Both the position numbers and the translations under genes were made by a program. 64,000 bases of DNA, taken from assembly GCF_000384295.1 (NCBI RefSeq), contig NZ_KB913037.1, positions 7,937,533-8,001,532 of the forward strand, in the 5' to 3' direction. Below the pieces are notes generated by a model. It was not told the origin of the DNA, made no database searches, and saw nothing but the letters and a program-made list of their open reading frames with translations. Source of the DNA: Amycolatopsis balhimycina FH 1894. GTDB taxonomy: Bacteria; Actinomycetota; Actinomycetes; Mycobacteriales; Pseudonocardiaceae. Shown here piece by piece: positions 17,829 through 28,276 of this stretch (the first letter of the stretch is position 1; each line of letters starts with the position of its first letter).

Positions 17829-18261
17829 AGAAGTGCCTCGCCGTTGCCGGTGCCCACAGGAGGACGACGACGGCGAGCTGAGCGGCGGCGACGGCCGGGA
17901 CGACGGCGTGGAACATCGGCGAAGACGACCACGAAACCACGCCGAAGACGACCGACAGCAGCTGCGAGACGATGGCCAGCCGGCGCGTCCACGGCCGCCC
18001 GGTGGCCAGCTTGACCGCGAGGAGGACACAGAGGACCAGCAGGAGGCCATGGAAGACGGCTCCGGAGACGACGGCGAGATGGGCGGAGCGGGCGACCTCG
18101 GCCGCGCCGAACTCCGGGTGCGAGGCGGCGATCTGATCGCGCAGGGAGTCCTGGCGTGCCCCCATGACGGCCGGGATCACGAGGTGGGCGAGCGCGATCA
18201 GGACGAGCAGCACCCGCGCGGCCTGGACGGTTTTCGGCACCTCCGACGTCCGGGTGGTCAT
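17812..18261 (-). CDS. Four-helix membrane protein under MarR-type control
   Basis: A 149-residue membrane protein with about four hydrophobic segments (~12-28, ~53-75, ~82-102, ~110-132 from the chosen ATG). I do not recognise a named family. The ATG at 18261 overlaps the stop of the MarR regulator upstream (ATGA), so the two genes form a coupled pair, and the membrane protein is the likely target of that regulator. The 3' end overlaps the convergent DinB-like gene by 17 nt, with no room for a terminator. Confidence 0.7.
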   Translation of the reverse strand: MTTRTSEVPKTVQAARVLLVLIALAHLVIPAVMGARQDSLRDQIAASHPEFGAAEVARSAHLAVVSGAVFHGLLLVLCVLLAVKLATGRPWTRRLAIVSQLLSVVFGVVSWSSSPMFHAVVPAVAAAQLAVVVLLWAPATARHFFTTAR

Positions 18262-18749
18262 GCCCGCTCCGCCCCTTCGGTCTTGTCTCGGGACCGCTGC
18301 CACCGCGGCCCGGTTTTCGGCGTGGGCTGCTCGCGCCGGCTCCAGGCCTGGTTGAGCCGGGTGACGAGGGTGCGTGCGGTGGCGACGTCTTCGTCGGTCC
18401 AGTCGGCGATGACGTCGGCGAACACCGTGGCTCCGGCCTCGACGGTGGCGTCGATCTCGGCCCGGCCCCGGTCGGTCTGCCGCACGAGAAAGGTCCGTGA
18501 GTCGCCGGGATCGGCCTCGGCGGTGACTTGTCCCTCGCGCTCCAGGGCGGCGAGGTGCCGGCTGGTGGCGGACGCGGTGAGCCCCAGCTCACCGGCGATG
18601 TCCCGGGGGCGCAGGGGACCGCTCGTGGCGACGAGGCCGAGGATGCGGATCCGGGTCAGGTCGATCCGCCGGGCGATCCGCCGATGCCCCTGGTCGATCA
18701 GCTCCATGACGGCCATCGCCAGCTCGGCCCGGTCATTTCGTTGCGGCAT
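18258..18749 (-). CDS. MarR-family transcriptional regulator
   Basis: A 163-residue winged-helix repressor-type protein. The recognition region GELGLTASATSRHLAALEREGQV and the wing (DPGDSRTFLVRQTDRG) are clear. Dimerising helices flank it. The C-terminal ~20 residues are basic and extended. It is cotranscribed with, and probably controls, the downstream membrane protein. Ligand unknown. Confidence 0.88.
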   Translation of the reverse strand: MPQRNDRAELAMAVMELIDQGHRRIARRIDLTRIRILGLVATSGPLRPRDIAGELGLTASATSRHLAALEREGQVTAEADPGDSRTFLVRQTDRGRAEIDATVEAGATVFADVIADWTDEDVATARTLVTRLNQAWSRREQPTPKTGPRWQRSRDKTEGAERA

Positions 18750-18827
18750 GAAACGAGTCTACTCCTGTCTCGGCCGCTCGAGAAGGAAAGGCGGGCGCGC
18801 CCGGTTCGTTCTGCGGCAGGCCGGACG

Positions 18828-19298
18828 TCAGGCGGCCCGGCGGACCGCGAACGCCGCCGCCAACCCGGTCGCCGTCATCACCAGGCCCGACGTCAGCAGC
18901 ACCCACGACCCGGCGCCGGGCGCGATCCGGGCGGCCGGCTCGAAGCGCGCCACCTGGGGGAGCGTCACCACCAGGTGGCGCAGGATCACGCCGGTGACGA
19001 CCAGGCCGGGCAGGCACGCCATGGCCAGGGGCTCGTCGCGCTCGCGGGCGAACGTCAGGTACGCGAGCGTGCCGGCGACGAGGACCGCCGCCGCGCACAC
19101 CAGCCGGAGGCCCAGGTCCAGTTCGGGGTCCGGCGTGCCGGGTGGCAGGAGCCCGGAGTGGTCGGCGGTCCGCAGGGTCAGCCCGGCGATGATGCCCAGC
19201 CCGGCCGCTGCCACGATCACCGCGCGTGGGCCCCGGAGCCGTTTCCACGGTCGCTGCTCCTCCACTCCGGCCTCCCTGCGTCGCGGTGGAGGCAGCAT
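18828..19298 (-). CDS. Multi-pass membrane protein, uncharacterised
   Basis: A 156-residue protein with four hydrophobic segments (AVIVAAAGLGIIAGL, LVCAAAVLVAGTLAYL, ACLPGLVVTGVILRHLVV, WVLLTSGLVMTATGLAAAFA), a basic N-terminus and a very short C-terminal tail (RRAA). No motif points to a function. ATG at 19298. It stands alone between the MarR pair and the aldehyde dehydrogenase, all on the minus strand but with 73-78 bp gaps. Confidence 0.6.
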   Translation of the reverse strand: MLPPPRRREAGVEEQRPWKRLRGPRAVIVAAAGLGIIAGLTLRTADHSGLLPPGTPDPELDLGLRLVCAAAVLVAGTLAYLTFARERDEPLAMACLPGLVVTGVILRHLVVTLPQVARFEPAARIAPGAGSWVLLTSGLVMTATGLAAAFAVRRAA

Positions 19299-19372
19299 AG
19301 AGCGCCGGAAACGGCTTTCCGATCACGTTTTTCCGGGCTGGGCCGTTCGGTGGATCCCGATCGGGGGAGCGC

Positions 19373-20842
19373 TCAGCCGGCGAACCAGTGCTGCGGCGCC
19401 GGGCGCAGGTTCTGGTAGATGTGCTTGACCTCGGTGTACTCGGCGAGCCCGGCTGGGCCGAGCTCGCGGCCGAACCCGGACTGCTTGTAGCCGCCCCACT
19501 CGGCCTGCGGCAGGTACGGGTGGAAGTCGTTGATCCACACCGTGCCGTGGCGCAGCCGCCCGGCCACGCGCTGCGCCCGCGAAGCGTCGTTCGTGAACAC
19601 CGCGCCGGTGAGGCCGTAGTGCGTGTCGTTGGCGATGCGGACGGCGTCGTCCTCGTCGGTGAACGTCTCGACCGTCAGGACCGGCCCGAACGACTCGTCG
19701 ACGACCGCCGACGAACCCTGTTTCACCTGGTCCAGGATGGTCGGCAAGTAGTAGAAGCCGTCCTGCAGCACCGGGTCGTCCGGGCGGCGGCCGCCGGTCC
19801 GCAGCACCGCGCCCTCCGCCAGCGCGGCGGCCACGTACCGCTCGATCTTCGCCCGGTGCGCCGCCGAGATCAGCGGCCCGGTCTCGGCGCGCTCGTCGAA
19901 CGGCCCGCCCAGCCGGATCCGCTCGGCCCGGCGCACCAGCTCGGCCACGAACTCGTCGTGCCACTCCCGCTGCACGATCAGCCGCGCGCCCGCCGAGCAC
20001 ACCTGGCCGGAGTGCAGGAACACCGCGGTCAGCGCGTAGTCGACGGCGGTCTCGAAATCGGCGTCGGCGAAGACCACGTTCGGGTTCTTCCCGCCCAGCT
20101 CCAGCGCCACCTTCTTGACCGTGCCCGCGGCCGCCGCGGCGATCACCTTGCCCGTGGCCAGCCCGCCGGTGAACGACACGAGGTCGACGTCCGGGTGTTC
20201 GGCGAGCGGCGCGCCGGCCTCGGCGCCCGCCCCGAGCACCAGGTTCCCCACGCCCGCGGGCAGCCCGGCCTCGGTGAGCAGCTTCAGGAACAGGATCGCC
20301 GTGTGCGGGGTCAGCTCGCTCGGCTTGAGCACGAACGTGTTGCCCGCGGCCAGCGCCGGCGCGATCTTCCACACGGTCTGCAGCAGCGGGTAGTTCCACG
20401 GCGTGATGAGCCCGCAGACGCCGACCGGCTCGTGCACGATCCGGCTGAACGCGTCCGGGTTGCCGGTGTCCACGACGCGCCCGGCGTCCTGGCCCGCGAG
20501 CTTGCCGAAGTAGCGCAGGCAGGCGGCGATGTCCGCCATGTCGTACCGGCTCTCGACCAGGCGTTTCCCGGTGTCGAGCGACTCGGCGCGGGCGAACGCC
20601 TCCGCGTCGCGGTCCAGCAGGTCCGCGGTGCGCAGCAGGAGGTCACCACGCAGCTGCGCGGGCGTGCCGGGCCACGGGCCGGTGTCGAACGCCCGGCGCG
20701 CCGCCGCGATGGCGGCCTCGGTGTCCTTGGCGGTGCCCTCGGCGACCGTCGCGACCAGGGAACCGTCGGCCGGGCAGCGGATCTCCCGCCGTCCGCGGCC
20801 CACCGCGTCCACCCATTCGCCGCCGATGAAGAAGTCCGCCAT
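19373..20842 (-). CDS. NAD-dependent aldehyde dehydrogenase, betaine-aldehyde type
   Basis: A 489-residue full-length ALDH that oxidises an aldehyde to its acid. It has the oxyanion Asn motif TPWNYPL (~152), the coenzyme-loop glycines SFTGGLATG (~230), the general base Glu in ALELGGKNP (~253) and the catalytic Cys in SGQVCSAG (~288). The start FFIGGEWVDAV and the tail (EYTEVKHIYQN) resemble betaine-aldehyde or aminoaldehyde dehydrogenases. ATG 20842 fits the family start; an ATG 9 nt upstream is also possible. Since the ALDH of the guanidino operon at 23-24 kb is broken, this enzyme could stand in for it; that is inference. Confidence 0.87.
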   Translation of the reverse strand: MADFFIGGEWVDAVGRGRREIRCPADGSLVATVAEGTAKDTEAAIAAARRAFDTGPWPGTPAQLRGDLLLRTADLLDRDAEAFARAESLDTGKRLVESRYDMADIAACLRYFGKLAGQDAGRVVDTGNPDAFSRIVHEPVGVCGLITPWNYPLLQTVWKIAPALAAGNTFVLKPSELTPHTAILFLKLLTEAGLPAGVGNLVLGAGAEAGAPLAEHPDVDLVSFTGGLATGKVIAAAAAGTVKKVALELGGKNPNVVFADADFETAVDYALTAVFLHSGQVCSAGARLIVQREWHDEFVAELVRRAERIRLGGPFDERAETGPLISAAHRAKIERYVAAALAEGAVLRTGGRRPDDPVLQDGFYYLPTILDQVKQGSSAVVDESFGPVLTVETFTDEDDAVRIANDTHYGLTGAVFTNDASRAQRVAGRLRHGTVWINDFHPYLPQAEWGGYKQSGFGRELGPAGLAEYTEVKHIYQNLRPAPQHWFAG

Positions 20843-21085
20843 GCGGTCCATTCTCGTGGCCACGCGGCGTGACCGCCACAGCGACGCACCGAGACGAGGT
20901 TCACCCCGGGTGCTGACGTGTGATCGCGCTCCGGTTGTGACGCCGGACGCGGCGGGCGGAACCTCCCTGGCAGGTCTCCGTAGACTGGCCCGAACAGTGT
21001 CTTCCGGGGCCCAGCCCCGGACCCGGCCGGGGGCAAGCCCCCCTGGACCCCCAAGGCCGGAAGCGACCAGGCGAGGTGGAGACGA

Positions 21086-23011
21086 GTGACGTTGCTGGAG
21101 TCCGTGAACGGACCGGCGGACCTGAAGCGCATGAGTGTCGAGGACCTCGGCGAACTGGCCGCCGAGATCCGGGACTTCCTCGTCGACAAGGTCCGCCGTG
21201 CCGGCGGGCACCTGGGGCCGAACCTCGGCGTCGTCGAGCTCACGCTGGCGCTGCACCGCGTGTTCGACTCGCCGCGCGACGCGATCGTCTGGGACGTCGG
21301 CCACCAGGCGTACGTCCACAAGCTCGTCACCGGCCGCGCCGCCGGATTCGACCTGCTGCGCCAGACCGGCGGGCTCACCGGTTACCCCTCGCGCGCGGAG
21401 AGTGAGCACGACTGGGTGGAGAGCAGCCACGCGTCGTCCGGTCTGTCCTATGTGGACGGCCTGGCGAAGGCGTTCGAGCTGGACGGCGGCGAGCGGCACG
21501 CGATCGCGGTCGTCGGTGACGGCGCGCTCACCGGCGGTATGTGCTGGGAGGCGCTCAACAACATCGCCGCGCACAAGGACCGCCCGGTCGTCATCGTGAT
21601 CAACGACAACGGCCGCTCGTACTCGCCGACCATCGGCGGGCTGGCCGACCACCTCGCGGCGCTGCGCCTGCAGCCCGGCTACGAGCGGCTCCTCGACGGC
21701 GGCCGCGAGATCCTCAAGCACACCCCGGTCGTCGGCAGGCCGATCTACGCCGCGCTGCACGCCGCGAAGGCCGGGCTGAAGGACGCCCTCAGCCCGCAGG
21801 CGATGTTCTCCGACCTCGGCCTGAAGTACCTCGGCCCGGTCGACGGCCACGACCAGGTGGCGCTGGAGAAGGCCCTGCACAGCGCGAAGACGTTCGGCGG
21901 CGCGGTCATCGTGCACGTGGTGACCGAGAAGGGCCACGGCTACGCGCCCGCGGTGAACAACGAGCACGACCAGATGCACCAGACCGACCCGATCGACCCG
22001 GAGACCGGCCTGCCGCCGGTGAAGGGCCCGAGCTGGACCGGCGTGTTCGGCGCGGAGCTGGCGAAGATCGGGGCCGAGCGGGAGGACGTCGTCGCGATCA
22101 CGGCGGCGATGCTGCGCTCGACCGGGCTGGACAAGTTCGCCGACGCGTTCCCGGACCGCTGGTACGACGTCGGCATCGCCGAGCAGCACGCGGTCACCTC
22201 GGCCGCGGGGCTCGCGATGGGCGGGCTGCACCCGGTCGTGGCGATCTACTCGACGTTCTTGAACCGGGCGTTCGACCAGGTGCTGATGGACGTCGCGCTG
22301 CACCGCCTGCCGGTGACGCTGGTGCTCGACCGGGCCGGGATCACCGGGCCGGACGGGCCGAGCCACCACGGCATGTGGGACCTCTCGCTGCTCGGCATGG
22401 TGCCGGGGATGCGGGTGGCCGCGCCGCGCGACCCGGCCACGCTGCGCGAGGAGCTGCGCGAGGCGGTCGCGGTGTCCGACGGGCCGACCGCGCTGCGGTT
22501 CTCGAAGGGCAAGGTCGGCACGGACGTGACGGCGGTGGAGCGGATCGGCACGGTCGACGTGCTGCGCCGTCCGGCCGAAGGCGCCGACGTGCTGCTGGTG
22601 ACGGTCGGCGCGTTCGCGACCCTGGGGCTGGCGGCCGCCGCCCGGCTGGCCGACCAGGGCATCGGCGTCACGGTCGTCGACCCGCGCTGGGTGCTCCCGG
22701 TACCGGCCGAACTGGTGGCGCTGGCGTCGCAGCACAAGCTGGTGGTGACGGTGGAGGACAGCGGCCGCCACGGCGGCTTCGGCTCGGCGCTGGCGGCACT
22801 GTTCCGCGACGCGGAGTGCGACGTCCCGCTGCGGGACCTGGCGGTGCCGCAGTCGTTCCACGACCACGGCAGCCGCGACGAGGTCCTGGCCCGCATCGGC
22901 CTGACGGCGCAGGACGTGGCCCGCCGCGTGACCGAGTGGGCATCCGGCCGCCTCGGCTCGCCGGCCCAGCCGGCGTCCGGCGCCAAGGCTTCGGACGCGA
23001 ACCGCCGCTGA
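21086..23011 (+). CDS. dxs: 1-deoxy-D-xylulose-5-phosphate synthase
   Basis: Condenses pyruvate and glyceraldehyde-3-phosphate to DXP, the first step of the MEP isoprenoid pathway; a cytoplasmic TPP- and Mg-dependent dimer. At 641 residues it is full length. The TPP/Mg motif runs from GDGALTGGM to NDNGRSYSP, with HQAYVHKL before it and the transketolase pyrimidine domain ([16 protein letters not shown]) and the C-terminal domain after it. The GTG at 21086 follows a GAGGTGGAGACGA purine stretch. It is alone on the plus strand between two aldehyde dehydrogenase genes. Rv2682c (dxs1) holds the same place in the mycobacterial order. Confidence 0.97.
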   Translation: MTLLESVNGPADLKRMSVEDLGELAAEIRDFLVDKVRRAGGHLGPNLGVVELTLALHRVFDSPRDAIVWDVGHQAYVHKLVTGRAAGFDLLRQTGGLTGYPSRAESEHDWVESSHASSGLSYVDGLAKAFELDGGERHAIAVVGDGALTGGMCWEALNNIAAHKDRPVVIVINDNGRSYSPTIGGLADHLAALRLQPGYERLLDGGREILKHTPVVGRPIYAALHAAKAGLKDALSPQAMFSDLGLKYLGPVDGHDQVALEKALHSAKTFGGAVIVHVVTEKGHGYAPAVNNEHDQMHQTDPIDPETGLPPVKGPSWTGVFGAELAKIGAEREDVVAITAAMLRSTGLDKFADAFPDRWYDVGIAEQHAVTSAAGLAMGGLHPVVAIYSTFLNRAFDQVLMDVALHRLPVTLVLDRAGITGPDGPSHHGMWDLSLLGMVPGMRVAAPRDPATLREELREAVAVSDGPTALRFSKGKVGTDVTAVERIGTVDVLRRPAEGADVLLVTVGAFATLGLAAAARLADQGIGVTVVDPRWVLPVPAELVALASQHKLVVTVEDSGRHGGFGSALAALFRDAECDVPLRDLAVPQSFHDHGSRDEVLARIGLTAQDVARRVTEWASGRLGSPAQPASGAKASDANRR

Positions 23012-23025
23012 GCGGGCCCCTCTCA

Positions 23026-23081
23026 AACGCCCCAATGTGGCATTGGGTGCGTCCAACGCACCCAACGCCACATGGGGCGTT
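23026..23081. terminator. Hairpin downstream of dxs
   Basis: AACGCCCCAATGTGGC pairs with GCCACATGGGGCGTT (one bulged A), with an inner TTGGGTGCGT / ACGCACCCAA stem. It is a likely dxs terminator. A sister copy lies at 48384-48430. Confidence 0.7.
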
Positions 23082-23094
23082 CGGGGTCCGAAAC

Positions 23095-23137
23095 TGTCGG
23101 TGGTCACCGGTAAAGTGGAAAACGGGGGGCGCCCCCG
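23095..23137 (+). promoter_or_regulatory. PafBC-type promoter motif joined to a GC hairpin (copy 3)
   Basis: TGTCGGTG (23095-23102), N8, TAAAGT (23111-23116), then GGAAAA and the CGGGGGGCGCCCCCG palindrome (23123-23137). The order and orientation relative to the neighbouring minus-strand gene are the same as in copy 1. Confidence 0.6.
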
Positions 23138-23169
23138 CGCGGCCGGTCGAGCCGCGATCGGGCGGGGGC

Positions 23170-24152
23170 TCAGGCGAACCGTGTCATCACGTGCTTGACG
23201 CGGGTGTACTCGGCGAAGGCGTAGGCCGAGAGGTCCTTGCCGTGGCCGGAGTGGCCGAAGCCGCCGTGGGGCATCTCGGCCACCAGGGGGCCGTGCGTGT
23301 TCACCCACACGCAGCCGAAGTCCAGCTCGGCCGAAACCCGCGCCGCCACGGCCAGATCGCGGGTCCAGACCGAGGACGCCAGTCCATAGGGGACACCGTT
23401 GGCCAGCGCCACTCCCGCGGCTTCGTCCGAAAAGGACTGGACCGTGAGCACTGGGCCGAAGATCTCCTCCTGGACGATCTCGTCGTCCTGACGCACTCCT
23501 GAGATCACCGTGGGCGAGAAGAAGAACCCGCGTGAGCCGAACCGCGTCCCGCCGGTCTCGATGCGGGCGTGCGAGGGCAACCGAGAGATGAGACCCTCGA
23601 CGCGCGAGAACTGCGCCGCGCTGTTCAACGGCCCGTAGTCGGCTCCCGGCGTCTGCGCCGCAGCGGTCTTTGCCAGCGAAGCGACGAAGTCGTCGTGGAT
23701 CGACGCGTGGACCAGCACCCGGCTGCCCGCCGTGCAATCCTGGCCCGCGTTGTAGAACGCGGCACCGACGATGCCTTCGGCCGTCGAAGCGAGGCCGGCG
23801 TCGGGGAACACCAGCAGCGGCGCGTTGCCGCCCAGCTCCAGGTGGGTGCGCTTGAGGTCGGCGGCCGCCAGCGTGGCGACGTCGATGCCCGCGCGCGTCG
23901 ACCCGGTGATCGAGACCAGGTCGGTGATCGGGTGGCGGACCAGCGCGCGGCCGGTGTCGCGGTCGCCGGTCAGCACGGTGAACGCCCCCGAGGGCAGGAA
24001 CTCCGCGGCGACGCGAGCCAGCAGCACGGCCAGACCGCAAACGCTTGCGCGGCCGATTCGAGCACGGCGTCCACATCGGACTGCGAGGCGATCGGGCTGG
24101 TGCCGAACACCTCTCCGGTCGCCGGGTCGGTCAGGTCGAGCGTGCGGGTCAT
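23170..24152 (-). pseudogene. Aldehyde dehydrogenase (KauB/PatD-like), internal deletion and frameshift
   Basis: Remains of a 4-guanidinobutyraldehyde/4-aminobutyraldehyde dehydrogenase. The ATG at 24152 gives a normal N-terminus ([19 protein letters not shown]...AAQAFAVW, ~42 residues), which then runs into a wrong frame. In the other frame, from about 24027 to the stop, the C-terminal 285 residues are intact, with ELGGNAP, the catalytic Cys in GQDCTAG and EIFGPVL. Against ~475 residues in the family, some 120-130 residues are missing at the junction, including the coenzyme-binding half and the PWN oxyanion motif. A functional enzyme is unlikely. The start overlaps the stop of the TPP enzyme gene (ATGA), so it was the last gene of that operon. 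Confidence 0.82.
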
Positions 24153-25792
24153 GCCTTCTCCAGGTGGGTCGGCGCGAACAGCTTCAGCAAGGCGGGCAGC
24201 ACGACGACGGACGGGCCCGGTGTGCGCAGTGCCTTCGCCAGGTCGGTGCCCACTGTGTCCAGAGTGGACGCACACGCCGGCACGCCGAAGGAGGAAGCCA
24301 ACGCCACGAAGTCGGGCCGGGCCAGCTCGGTGGCCGTCGTGTGGCCGAACGCGTCGGTGAGGTACTCGCGGAGCACGCCGTAGCCGCCGTCGTCGATGAT
24401 CAGCCACGTGACGTCGAGGCCGTGCTGCACCGCGGTGGCCAGCTCGGCGACGCCGTACATCGCGCCGCCGTCGCCGGATACCGCCAGCGCCGGGCGCCCG
24501 GCGACGGCGCCGCCGAGCGCGCCCGGCAGGCCGTAGCCCAGGCCGCCCGCGCCCTGCGCGGTGTGGATCGGCGCGCCTTCGGGGTTCCACGCCGACCAGG
24601 CCCAGTACGCGGCGATCGTCATGTCCCAGAACGTCTGCGTGCCTTCGGGGAGTGCCGCCCGGATGTCGTCGATCAGCTTGCGCTCGACGGCCAGGTCCTG
24701 ACCGTCCAAACGCGACTCGACACGCGAGAGCAGCCCGGAAACGGCTTCTTCGGCCCGGCCGTCGGACGGCCGCATCGGCACCCACTCCAGCAGTGCCTGC
24801 AGAGTGAGCCGGACGTCGGCGTGGATGCCCAGGCCCGGGTAGTTGGACTCCAGCTTCCCCAGGTCGGCCTCGACCTGGATCACCCGGCCGCGCGGGGCGA
24901 ACTCGCGGTAGTTGCTGGACAGCTCGCCGAGGCCGGAGCCGAGCACCAGCAGGACGTCGGCGGCGGCGAGGAACTCCGTGGTGTTCCAGTCCTCCAGCCA
25001 GGACCGCCCGGACAGCTCGTGGTCCCACGGGAAGACGCCCTTGCCGCCGAACGTCGAAATCACCGGCGCCCGCAGGGCTTCGGCCAGCGCCAGCAGCTCC
25101 GCGTGCGCGCCGGAGCGCAGGGCGCCGCCCCCGGCGAGGATCACCGGGTCCGACGCCGCCGCCAGCAGGTCGGCCGCCGCCGTGACCAGCTCCGGCAGGG
25201 GAGCCAGGACCGGGGGAGCAGCCGCGACCGACGTGATCGGCGGGAGCCCGGCCGGGCCGAGCAGCACGTCCTGGGGGATTTCGACCCACACCGGCCCGTA
25301 GGGCGCGGTCGCCGCCGACGTCCACGCCTCCCGCAGGGCCGAGGGAATCTGGCTCGCGCGCCGCACGACGTGCACCGACTTCACGACGTCTCGGAAGCTC
25401 GCTTGCTGGTCGGGCAGCTCGTGGAGGTACCCGTGCCGCCCGCCGCCCAGCCCGGCGACCGGGACCTGGCTGGAGATCCCGAGCACCGGCACCGAAGCGG
25501 CGCGCGACTCCTGCAGGGACGCCAAGGTCAGCAGCGCGCCCGGGCCGGTGGAGACGATCAGGGGCGTCACCGGCACCGGGCCGTCGGGGTTCGTGGCGAG
25601 CCGGGCGCGGGCGTGCCCGTCGGCGGCGAAGGCGAGGTTGTTCTCGACGCGCCCGCTGATCACGCGCAGGTCGTCGGCGCGCCGCAGCGCCTCGAACAGG
25701 CCCAGCGCGTGCTGGCCCGGCAGGCCGAACACCGTGTCGGCGCCCAGCGCCCGCAGCGTCTCGACCACGACGTCGCCACCGATGCGCGTCAT
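24149..25792 (-). CDS. TPP-dependent decarboxylase, AruI-like (2-ketoarginine decarboxylase)
   Basis: A 547-residue enzyme of the acetolactate synthase/pyruvate decarboxylase fold. The N-terminal pyrimidine domain has the cofactor-activating Glu in [13 protein letters not shown] (~50). The middle domain contains [11 protein letters not shown]. The C-terminal domain has the Mg-TPP motif [15 protein letters not shown]...DDGGYGV. By context, beside a guanidinobutyrase-like ureohydrolase and an ALDH, the best guess is AruI, which decarboxylates 2-ketoarginine to 4-guanidinobutyraldehyde in the arginine transaminase pathway. Acetolactate synthase is less likely given the neighbours. It overlaps the genes on both sides by 4 nt. 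Confidence 0.8.
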   Translation of the reverse strand: MTRIGGDVVVETLRALGADTVFGLPGQHALGLFEALRRADDLRVISGRVENNLAFAADGHARARLATNPDGPVPVTPLIVSTGPGALLTLASLQESRAASVPVLGISSQVPVAGLGGGRHGYLHELPDQQASFRDVVKSVHVVRRASQIPSALREAWTSAATAPYGPVWVEIPQDVLLGPAGLPPITSVAAAPPVLAPLPELVTAAADLLAAASDPVILAGGGALRSGAHAELLALAEALRAPVISTFGGKGVFPWDHELSGRSWLEDWNTTEFLAAADVLLVLGSGLGELSSNYREFAPRGRVIQVEADLGKLESNYPGLGIHADVRLTLQALLEWVPMRPSDGRAEEAVSGLLSRVESRLDGQDLAVERKLIDDIRAALPEGTQTFWDMTIAAYWAWSAWNPEGAPIHTAQGAGGLGYGLPGALGGAVAGRPALAVSGDGGAMYGVAELATAVQHGLDVTWLIIDDGGYGVLREYLTDAFGHTTATELARPDFVALASSFGVPACASTLDTVGTDLAKALRTPGPSVVVLPALLKLFAPTHLEKA

Positions 25793-26733
25793 GCGCCCTT
25801 CCCCAGGGCCAGCAGGCTCACCAGGTCGTAGGCGACGTGGGAGGCCGCGATGGCGGTGATCTCGGCGTGGTCGTAGGCCGGGGCCAGCTCGACGACGTCC
25901 GCGCCGACCAGGTTGAGGTCCCGCAGGCCGCGCAGGATCTCCAGCAGTTCGCGGCTGGTCATGCCGCCCGCCTCGGGCGTGCCGGTGCCGGGCGCGTGGG
26001 CCGGGTCGAGCACGTCGATGTCGACCGAGACGTACAGCGGGCGGTCGCCGATGCGCTGCCGCAGCGCGTCGACGGTTTCGGCCACCCCGCGGCGCATGAC
26101 GTCGCCGGAGGTGACGATGCCGAAGCCCAGCCGCCGGTCCTCTTCGAGGTCACGCTTGCCGTACAGCGGCCCGCGGGTGCCGACGTGCGACAGCGCGCTC
26201 GTGTCGAGAATGCCCTCCTCGGACGCCCGCCGGAACGGCGTGCCGTGCGTGTACGGCTCGCCGAAGTAGGTGTCCCAGGTGTCGAGGTGGGCGTCGAAGT
26301 GCAGCAGGGCGACGGGTCCGTGCTGCTTCGCCGCGGCCCGCAGCAGGGGCAGCGCGATGGTGTGGTCGCCGCCGACGGTCACCAGCCGTGTCCCGTTCGC
26401 CTGCAGCGCTTCGGCTTCCTGCTGCAGTGTCTCGATCGCTTCGCCGATGTTGAACGGGTTGACGGCGATGTCGCCCGCGTCCACGACCTGCCGTTCGGCG
26501 AACGGCGAGACGTCCAGCTCCGGGTGGTACGGCCGCAGCAGCCGGCTCGCCTCGCGCACGGCCGCCGGGCCGAACCGCGCGCCGGGCCGGTAGGACACCC
26601 CGGAGTCGAAGGGCACCCCGACCACGGCGACGTCGGCGTGGTCGACCTGGTCGATCCGCGGCAGCCGCGCGAAGGTCGCGAAGCCGGCGAACCGGGGGAC
26701 GCGCGACGAGTCGAGGGGTCCGATGTTAGGCAC
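25789..26733 (-). CDS. Agmatinase/guanidinobutyrase family ureohydrolase
   Basis: A 314-residue Mn-dependent ureohydrolase that removes urea from a guanidino compound. The metal ligands are all present: GGDHT (~121-125), [10 protein letters not shown] (~145-154) and SVDIDVLDP (~224-232). A Gly-Gly-Met-Thr segment and VELAPAYD follow as usual. In this operon, with an AruI-like decarboxylase and an ALDH, 4-guanidinobutyrate (GbuA) is the more likely substrate; agmatine (SpeB) remains possible. It overlaps the TPP gene by 4 nt and the symporter by 8 nt. Confidence 0.85.
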   Translation of the reverse strand: MPNIGPLDSSRVPRFAGFATFARLPRIDQVDHADVAVVGVPFDSGVSYRPGARFGPAAVREASRLLRPYHPELDVSPFAERQVVDAGDIAVNPFNIGEAIETLQQEAEALQANGTRLVTVGGDHTIALPLLRAAAKQHGPVALLHFDAHLDTWDTYFGEPYTHGTPFRRASEEGILDTSALSHVGTRGPLYGKRDLEEDRRLGFGIVTSGDVMRRGVAETVDALRQRIGDRPLYVSVDIDVLDPAHAPGTGTPEAGGMTSRELLEILRGLRDLNLVGADVVELAPAYDHAEITAIAASHVAYDLVSLLALGKGA

Positions 26734-28171
26734 TGGTGGGCTCCTGTTCCCGGATCGAGGTGGGAGTTTCTTCGCCGTTCAGCCGGCGGGTCCAGACGGT
26801 GAGGATCGCGTCGGACGTGCGGGGCGTGGCGAAGCTGACGGCCAGGTAGACCACCAGGCTCGCGCCCAGGCCCCAGTAGATCGGGGTGTTGGCGTCGACG
26901 CCGTCGATGATCATGAACGCGACCACGGACACCGTGCCGGCGACCATCGACGCGTACGCGCCCTGCCGGGTGCCGCGCTTCCAGAACAGCGCGCCGATGA
27001 TCGCCACCAGCAGGCCGCCGACCAGGATGTCGTAGGCGATGGTCAGGGCGTTGACGACATCGTCGACAATCATGGCGATGCCGATGGCGATCAGCCCGAG
27101 CACGAGCGTGGCGATCCGGTTGCGGCTGACTTCGCCGCCCTTCTTCAGGCCCAGCTTCGTCAGCAGGTCGGACGTCGTGGTGGTCGAGCAGGCGATCAGC
27201 GCGCCGCTCGCCGTCGACATCATCGCCGAGAGCGCGGCGGCCAGCACCAGGCCGCGGACGCCGGTGGGCAGCAGCCGCTCGACGATCGTCGCGAAGGCGT
27301 CCTGCGCGCTGGCGATGTCCGGGTAGAGCGCGTGCGCCGCGGTGCCGATCAGGGCGCCGGCCAGGCCGTAGACCAGGCAGTAGACGCCGGAGGTGATGCC
27401 ACCGGACGTCGCGATCGCCGGTGTGCGGGCGGTGAACACCCGCTGCCAGATGTCCTGGCCGATCAGCAGGCCGAAGGTGTAGATCACGAAGTAGGTGATG
27501 ATCGTGTCGGTGCCGATCGAGGTGAAGCTGAAGAAGCTCGCGTCGAGCTTCTCGCTCATGCCGCTGAAGCCGCCGGCGGAAGAGATCGCGACCGGCAGCA
27601 GGATCGCCAGGATGCCGATGGTCTTGATGACGAACTGGGCGATGTCGGTGAGCGTGATCGACCACATGCCGCCGAGCACCGAGTAGAGCACCACGATCGA
27701 GCCGCCGACGGCGATCCCGGCCCAGTTCGGCAGGTCGAACAGCACCTTGAAGATGGTCGCGAACGCCAGCGTCGAGGTGACCGTGAGCATCAGCGTGTAG
27801 CCCCACATCACGACGCCGGACACGGCGCTGGTCCGCCCGCCGTAGCGCAGGTCGAGCATTTCGCCGACGGTGTAGACCTTCAGCTTCACCAGCCGGCGCG
27901 CGAACAGCGAGTGCAGCACGAGGATGCCGACCCCGATGCTGACGACCAGCCACATGCCGGAGATGCCGAACTTGTACCCGAGCTTCACGCCACCGACCGT
28001 CGACGCGCCGCCGAGGACGACGGCCGACATCGTGCCGGAGTACATGAACCAGCCCAGCCGCCGTCCGGCGACCAGGTAGTCGGACTTCGTCTTCGCGAGC
28101 CGGAGGCCGTACCAGCCGACCCCGAGCATGCCCGCGATGTACAGCGCGATCACCGCGTAGTCGCCGGTCAC
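26726..28171 (-). CDS. Sodium:solute symporter (SSF family)
   Basis: A 481-residue transporter with about 13 membrane segments, starting [17 protein letters not shown]. The signature regions ([29 protein letters not shown] and [15 protein letters not shown]) fit the SSF/SGLT family. It is the first gene of the leftward operon and most likely imports the guanidino substrate, such as arginine, agmatine or guanidinobutyrate. It is divergent from the PucR regulator with ~105 bp between, a natural control region. Confidence 0.87.
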   Translation of the reverse strand: MTGDYAVIALYIAGMLGVGWYGLRLAKTKSDYLVAGRRLGWFMYSGTMSAVVLGGASTVGGVKLGYKFGISGMWLVVSIGVGILVLHSLFARRLVKLKVYTVGEMLDLRYGGRTSAVSGVVMWGYTLMLTVTSTLAFATIFKVLFDLPNWAGIAVGGSIVVLYSVLGGMWSITLTDIAQFVIKTIGILAILLPVAISSAGGFSGMSEKLDASFFSFTSIGTDTIITYFVIYTFGLLIGQDIWQRVFTARTPAIATSGGITSGVYCLVYGLAGALIGTAAHALYPDIASAQDAFATIVERLLPTGVRGLVLAAALSAMMSTASGALIACSTTTTSDLLTKLGLKKGGEVSRNRIATLVLGLIAIGIAMIVDDVVNALTIAYDILVGGLLVAIIGALFWKRGTRQGAYASMVAGTVSVVAFMIIDGVDANTPIYWGLGASLVVYLAVSFATPRTSDAILTVWTRRLNGEETPTSIREQEPTSA

Positions 28172-28276
28172 GGTGTCCTCCTTGCGTCGGCGAGTGGTGT
28201 TCGGGCCACCGTAGGTTCGCCCGCCGCCTCTTCGGCATGGGATGATTCATCCCCATGTCGACATCGGGCGGATGAA

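Noticed and set aside
19373..24076. A 1567-residue minus-strand open frame spanning two aldehyde dehydrogenase regions and the antisense of dxs
   Set aside because: Only the first and last parts look like protein. The middle is antisense to dxs and is open because of high GC. Real genes start at 20842 and 24152.
24149..25792. Acetolactate synthase large subunit
   Set aside because: The fold is the same, but the neighbours are guanidino-compound genes and no small subunit is present; an AruI-like role fits better.
26723..28276. Long N-terminal extension of the PucR regulator
   Set aside because: It is antisense to the symporter, with low-complexity Asp/Arg/His text. The PucR domain begins after ATG 28277.
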